This document shows positions 59,810 through 64,000 of a DNA stretch of 64,000 bases, one piece after another. The stretch lies in assembly GCF_000227685.2 (NCBI RefSeq), contig NZ_CP007029.1, forward strand, positions 1,214,501-1,278,500. Reading direction: 5' to 3'. A program made the translations under genes and the position numbers. The notes beneath the pieces were generated by a model. It made no database searches. It was not told the DNA's origin and saw nothing but the letters and a program-made list of their open reading frames with translations. Source of the stretch: Thioalkalivibrio paradoxus ARh 1. GTDB lineage: Bacteria > Pseudomonadota > Gammaproteobacteria > Ectothiorhodospirales > Ectothiorhodospiraceae. Position 1 is the stretch's first letter. Every line of letters starts with the position of its first letter.

Positions 59810-60754
59810 CTAGTCCGCGATCGTCATCTGCCGCAGGCTGTCGCGCAGCACCCCGGCGGATGCCTCCAGCCCGCGGCGCTCGGCGTCGTCGACCTCGGGC
59901 GCGAGCCGGTACTCCACCCCGTGGGCACCGATCACGCAGGGCACGCTGAAGCACACGTCGCGCTGGCCGTAGTCGCCCTCGGGGTTCACCGATACCGGGA
60001 GCACGCTGCGCTGGTCCTCGAGGATCACTCGGACCAGGTAGGCGATCACCAGGCCGATCGCGGTGTTCGTGTAGCCCTTGCGCGAGATGATGTCGAACGC
60101 CGCGGTGCGCACACGCTGGAACAGCGTTTCCATCGCTTCCGGGTCGAAACGCTGGCCGTTGATCACGTGGTTCATCACCGACAGGCCGCCGATCATCGCG
60201 CCGCTCCAGATCGGCACCTCGGAATCGCCGTGTTCGCCGAGAATGTAGGCGTGGACCGAGCGGGGGTTGACCTGGTACCAGTCGCCGAGCAGCGAGCGAA
60301 AGCGCGAGGTGTCGAGCATCGTGCCGGTGCCGATCACCCTGCGCGTCGGACGGCGGCTCAGCTGCTGCATCACGTGGGTCAGGATGTCGACCGGGTTGGT
60401 CGCGATCACCAGCACCGCGTCGGGCGCATGGCGGTCGAGTTCCGCGGCGACCTCGCGGAAGACCGCGGCGTTTCGATTCAGCAGGTCGAGCCGGGATTCT
60501 CCCGGTTTCTGGTTGACCCCGGCCGTGATCACGATTACCTGGCAGCCGGCGAGAGCGTCGTAGTCGGCCGCGCGGACCGTCACCCGGCCGACCAGCGGCT
60601 GGCCGTGCATCAGGTCCATCGCTTCGCCCTCGGCGCGCTGGCGGTTCTTGTCGACGAGCACGATCTCGCTCGCCAGCTGGCGCTGGAAGATCGCGTACGC
60701 CGCCGCAATGCCCACGTTGCCGGTGCCGATGATGCCTACGGACGATCTCGCCAT
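59810..60754 (-). CDS. ldh: L-lactate dehydrogenase
   Basis: A 314-residue NAD-dependent enzyme starting at ATG 60754. VGIIGTGNVGIAAAYAI is the NAD fold. ITAGVNQKPGESRLDLLNRN holds Gln at the specificity position (malate dehydrogenases have Arg), supporting lactate/pyruvate. VIATNPVDILTHVMQQLS, RRVIGTGTMLDTSRFRSLLG and the catalytic HGDSEVPIWS follow the LDH plan. It lies beside genes for glycolate and glyoxylate use. A malate dehydrogenase role is less likely. Confidence 0.88.
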   Translation of the reverse strand: MARSSVGIIGTGNVGIAAAYAIFQRQLASEIVLVDKNRQRAEGEAMDLMHGQPLVGRVTVRAADYDALAGCQVIVITAGVNQKPGESRLDLLNRNAAVFREVAAELDRHAPDAVLVIATNPVDILTHVMQQLSRRPTRRVIGTGTMLDTSRFRSLLGDWYQVNPRSVHAYILGEHGDSEVPIWSGAMIGGLSVMNHVINGQRFDPEAMETLFQRVRTAAFDIISRKGYTNTAIGLVIAYLVRVILEDQRSVLPVSVNPEGDYGQRDVCFSVPCVIGAHGVEYRLAPEVDDAERRGLEASAGVLRDSLRQMTIAD

Positions 60755-61046
60755 GGAGCTGCTCCTGGTGGAAGCGCTGCGTGAAGCCTGTTCCGGTGCT
60801 GCCGGCGCGGACAGTCTGGCGAGACGCCCGGCATGGTTCAAGAAACAGACACCCCGGGAGTGGGCACCGCTCCCTTAAGGAAACGCTGATTGATCCGTCA
60901 TCGCGAGGAGCGAAGCCTTACTGTGAAAGAACCCGTGTCGCGCCCCGGGTGTTCCGTGTGGTGGATGACGCTGCGCTATTCCGCCCTACGGGTCGTCAGG
61001 GACACGAGACAGGCCGTGACTTTCATGCCAAAGCGTGCCGTTGCGT
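60755..61046. repeat. Short GTAGGGCGG-family remnant
   Basis: GATGACGCTGCGCTATTCCG, CCCTACGGGTCGTCAGGGAC and ACGAGACAGGCCGTGACTTT match the left half of the 195-base units at 37451 in reverse orientation. GTCATCGCGAGGAGCGAAGC at 60898 is a repeat arm of another type. Confidence 0.7.
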
Positions 61047-63239
61047 TCAGGCTCCCTGCCGCTCGGCTTTCTGCACCGCGCGCCAGTGATGCAGCAGCGG
61101 CTCGGTGTAGCCCGAGGGTTGCTCGCGGCCCTTGAAGATCAGGTCGGAGGCGGCGCGGAACGCGATCGATGCGTCGAAGTCGGCGGCCATCGGCTGATAC
61201 AGGGGGTCGTCCCGGTTCTGCTCGTCGACCACGGCCGCCATGCGCTGCAGCGTCGCATGCACCCGGCCGGCGTCGACCACGCCGTGGTGCAGCCAGTTGG
61301 CGATGTGCTGGCTGGAGATGCGCAGCGTTGCGCGGTCCTCCATCAGGCCGACGTCGTGGATGTCCGGGACCTTCGAGCAGCCGATCCCCTGCTGCACCCA
61401 GCGCACCACGTAGCCGAGGATGCCCTGACAGTTGTTGTCGAGCTCCTGCTGGATCTCCTCGTCCGACCACTGCGCGCGTTCCACCACCGGCACCTCGAGC
61501 AGGTCGTCGAGCAGCTGTCGCTCCATCTCCGGCTCGAGGCCGGCCTCCATCTCCCGCTGGATCGCGGCGACGTCGGCCTCGTGGTAGTGCAGTGCGTGCA
61601 GCACGGCCGCGGTGGGCGAGGGCACCCAGGCGGTGTTGGCGCCGGCCTTCGGATGGCCGATCTTCTGTTCGAGCATTGCCGCCATCCTGTCCGGCATCGC
61701 CCACATGCCCTTGCCGATCTGCGCGCGCCCGCGCAGGCCGCAGGCGAGGCCGACCACGACGTTGTTGCGCTCGTAGGCGGCGATCCACTTCGCACCCTTC
61801 ATGTCGCCCTTGCGCAGCACCGGGCCGGCCTCCATCGCGGTGTGGATCTCGTCGCCGGTGCGGTCGAGAAAGCCGGTGTTGATGAACACCACGCGCGCGG
61901 CCGCGGCGGCGATGCAGGCCTTCAGGTTCACCGAGCTGCGGCGTTCCTCGTCCATGATGCCCATCTTCAGGGTGTTGCGCGGCAGACGCAGCAGGTCCTC
62001 GATATGGTTGAACAGCGTGCAGGCGAATGCGACCTCGTCGGGGCCGTGCATCTTCGGCTTCACGATGTAGACGGAGCCGGTGCGGGAGTTGCCGGCATCC
62101 TTGCGCTTCAGGTCGTGCAATGCGAGCAGGCTGGTGACGATGCCGTCGAGAATGCCTTCGGGCACCTCGTTGCCGTCGGCGTCGAGTAGCGCGGGCGTGG
62201 TCATCAGATGGCCGACGTTGCGCACGAACATCAGCGAACGGCCGGGCAGGCGGAGCGTGCCGCCGTCCGGGGCGGTGTACTCGCGGTCGGGGTTCAAGCG
62301 CCGAGTGATTACCTTGCCGCCCTTCTGGAACGAGGCTTCGAGATCGCCCTGCATCAGCCCGAGCCAGTTGCGGTATACGCCGACCTTGTCCTCGGCATCG
62401 ACCGCGGCCACCGAGTCCTCGCAGTCCATGATCGTGGTCACCGCCGCCTCGACCAGAATGTCCTTGATGCTGGCTGCGTCCTCGCGCCCGATCGGATGGG
62501 TGGGGTCGAACTGGATCTCGAGGTGCAGGCCGTGGTTTTTCAGCAGCACCGCCGAGGGCTTCGTGGTCTCCCCCTGGTAGCCAGCGAACCGTGCCGGATC
62601 TTCGAGCACGGTCTCGTCGTCGTTGTCCAGGTTCACGATCAGCCGGCCTTCGTCGATCATGTAGCCGACCGCGTCGTGGTGGGATCCGGACTGGAGCGGC
62701 GCCACGCGGTCGAGCAGGTCGCGCGCGTAGGCGACGACCTTCCGGCCCCGAGCCGGATTGTAGTCGGTGCGGCGTTCGGCGCCGTCGTCGTCGGGTATCG
62801 CGTCGGTGCCGTAGAGGGCATCGTACAGGCTGCCCCAGCGCGCGTTCGCCGCGTTCAGCGCATAGCGGGCGTTGCTGACCGGCACGACGAGCTGCGGTCC
62901 TGCCTGCACCGCGATTTCGGGATCGACGTTGGCGGTGCGGACGGCGACGCCGGCAGGCGCTTCGACCAGGTAGCCGATTTCTTCCAGGAATTCGCGGTAG
63001 GCAGCCAGGTCGTGGACCGGCCCGGCGTGTTCGCGATGCCATGCATCGATCTGCTGCTGCAGCCGGTCACGTCGTTCGAGGATCTCCCGGTTGCGCGGAG
63101 CCAGCTCGCCGACCAGCGCATCGACACCAGCCCAGAACGCCTCGGGTTCGATGCCCGTGCCCGGGAGGGCTTCGCCGGCGATGAAACGGTCGAGTTCGGC
63201 GGCCACTTGCAGCCGCTCACGGGTCACGTAGTGGGTCAT
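61047..63239 (-). CDS. glcB: Malate synthase G
   Basis: A 730-residue enzyme condensing glyoxylate and acetyl-CoA. ATG 63239 ([19 protein letters not shown]). Landmarks are [110 protein letters not shown] (active-site region), [20 protein letters not shown] and [20 protein letters not shown]. The single-chain G form is the type linked to glycolate use. It lies next to glcF. Confidence 0.97.
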   Translation of the reverse strand: MTHYVTRERLQVAAELDRFIAGEALPGTGIEPEAFWAGVDALVGELAPRNREILERRDRLQQQIDAWHREHAGPVHDLAAYREFLEEIGYLVEAPAGVAVRTANVDPEIAVQAGPQLVVPVSNARYALNAANARWGSLYDALYGTDAIPDDDGAERRTDYNPARGRKVVAYARDLLDRVAPLQSGSHHDAVGYMIDEGRLIVNLDNDDETVLEDPARFAGYQGETTKPSAVLLKNHGLHLEIQFDPTHPIGREDAASIKDILVEAAVTTIMDCEDSVAAVDAEDKVGVYRNWLGLMQGDLEASFQKGGKVITRRLNPDREYTAPDGGTLRLPGRSLMFVRNVGHLMTTPALLDADGNEVPEGILDGIVTSLLALHDLKRKDAGNSRTGSVYIVKPKMHGPDEVAFACTLFNHIEDLLRLPRNTLKMGIMDEERRSSVNLKACIAAAAARVVFINTGFLDRTGDEIHTAMEAGPVLRKGDMKGAKWIAAYERNNVVVGLACGLRGRAQIGKGMWAMPDRMAAMLEQKIGHPKAGANTAWVPSPTAAVLHALHYHEADVAAIQREMEAGLEPEMERQLLDDLLEVPVVERAQWSDEEIQQELDNNCQGILGYVVRWVQQGIGCSKVPDIHDVGLMEDRATLRISSQHIANWLHHGVVDAGRVHATLQRMAAVVDEQNRDDPLYQPMAADFDASIAFRAASDLIFKGREQPSGYTEPLLHHWRAVQKAERQGA

Positions 63240-63355
63240 GATGGCTCGCCCTTGGTTGTGTGGGTACGTTCGGCACGGCTGCGCCGCCGGGCCGGATCCG
63301 GACCATGATGCCACGCCCGGCGGGTCGGAAGTGCCGCTTTACCGCATGCGGCGCG

Positions 63356-64000
63356 TCAGGATGTTTCCTGGTGCTGCAGCGCCGAGTCGACGGCCTCGAT
63401 CCAATGGCGGACGGGGGTACGGCGGGCGGAGGCAAGGTGAACCTGGCAGCCGATGTTCGCGGTGACGATCCGTTCGGGATTGCCGGCCTCCAGCGCCCGC
63501 ATCTTCCGGTCCCGCAGCCGGCGCGCGAGGGTCGGTTGGGTGATCGAGTTCGTGCCACCGGACCCGCAGCAGAGATGGGCATCGGCCACCGGGGTCAGCC
63601 GGAAACCGAGGCGGGACAGCACCGTTTCGACCGCGCCGCCGAGCCCTTGGGCATGCTGCAGCGTGCAGGGGCAGTGGAACGCGAGCGATTCAGCACCTTG
63701 TAGCTCGAGCCGTTCCAGCGGTTCCTTCTGCAGCACTTCGACCAGATCGCGTGCGCGCCGGCTGACCGTTGCCGCCTTCTCTGCATAGGCGGGGTCGTCG
63801 GCCAGCAATCGACCGTATTCCTTCACGAAGGCGCCGCAGCCGCTTGCGGTCTGCACGATGGCTTCGGCGCCGGCCTCGATCTCCGGCCACCAGGCGTCGA
63901 TGTTGGCACGGGCCCGGTCCAGCCCGCTCCGCTGCGCGTTCAGGTGGTAATCCAATGCACCGCAGCAGCCTGCGGCCGCCGCCGGCTGGAGGTCGATCCC
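63356..64000 (-). CDS. glcF: Glycolate oxidase iron-sulfur subunit, C-terminal part (5' end outside window)
   Basis: The frame is open to the window end, so about 214 residues are visible. CCG modules are seen: AGCCGALDYHLNA near the edge and, later, QTASGCGAFVKEYG, then FHCPCTLQHAQGLGG and DAHLCCGSGGTNSITQP. CCG modules bind Fe-S centres or FAD-linked partners in GlcF. The two N-terminal 4Fe-4S motifs lie outside. Together with glcB it suggests oxidation of glycolate to glyoxylate and on to malate. Confidence 0.9.
   Translation of the reverse strand, partial: GIDLQPAAAAGCCGALDYHLNAQRSGLDRARANIDAWWPEIEAGAEAIVQTASGCGAFVKEYGRLLADDPAYAEKAATVSRRARDLVEVLQKEPLERLELQGAESLAFHCPCTLQHAQGLGGAVETVLSRLGFRLTPVADAHLCCGSGGTNSITQPTLARRLRDRKMRALEAGNPERIVTANIGCQVHLASARRTPVRHWIEAVDSALQHQETS

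Noticed and set aside
59810-60754. Malate dehydrogenase instead of lactate dehydrogenase
   Set aside because: The specificity loop has Gln (NQKPGESRLD) where malate dehydrogenases carry Arg, and the GTMLDTSRFR and GEHGDSEVPIWS segments are of LDH type.

Overview
This window looks like the chromosome of a G+C-rich gammaproteobacterium. The run queA-tgt-yajC-secD-secF-suhB, an aceK gene, a 440-residue isocitrate lyase with KKCGHMGGK, and the type of short palindromic repeats present would fit an Ectothiorhodospiraceae (Thioalkalivibrio-like) genome. That placement is inference from gene content and order only. No database search was possible.

Positions 1-10300 hold one part of a surface-polysaccharide locus, all on the + strand: the end of an asparagine-synthase-like gene, a GNAT, a FemAB-like protein, a NodB-type deacetylase, a Wzy/ligase-like membrane protein, two GT4 glycosyltransferases, a UDP-GlcNAc 2-epimerase (wecB) and an ATP-grasp enzyme. 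The locus resumes at 34552-38714 with a LegC-type aminotransferase, a nucleotide-sugar 4,6-dehydratase and an initiating sugar transferase. Together these last three could make a UDP-4-amino sugar and load it onto the lipid carrier.

Between the two parts lies a mosaic island of about 24 kb (10300-34550). It contains four full-length or nearly full-length copies of an elyC/ydcF-like (DUF218) gene and at least six fragments of the same gene. Between these sit self-contained toxin-antitoxin cassettes: a DUF4143 ATPase, mqsRA with a SecB-like chaperone, abiEi/abiEii, vapBC types, DUF1778-GNAT, two brnTA types, PIN/AbrB, a NadS/HigA-like antitoxin with a RelE-type toxin, PIN/DUF6364 and PIN/DUF2281-like. 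Relics of other cassettes, of an IS200/IS605 transposase and of a REP-associated transposase lie among them, together with three dense arrays of a palindromic repeat of about 90-120 bp and one small GIY-YIG nuclease gene. Short pieces of one cassette recur as scraps beside another, so the island appears to be built by repeated recombination. A smaller set of cassettes (parD with a broken parE, tumE-tumA, brnT with an interrupted brnA) follows at 38829-40778 and ends at tRNA-Thr and tRNA-Leu genes.

From 41782 onwards the window is ordinary core genome: queA-tgt (queuosine), yajC-secD-secF (protein export) and suhB. A block for two-carbon and lactate metabolism follows: a 1280-residue FAD/Fe-S oxidoreductase, aceK divergent from aceA, an L-lactate dehydrogenase, malate synthase G and the end of glcF. 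Between these sit a Uma2-type gene, two methyltransferases and egtB. Glycolate oxidase, malate synthase and isocitrate lyase would together carry glyoxylate metabolism. Intergenic gaps here hold a second palindromic repeat family built around GTAGGGCGG.
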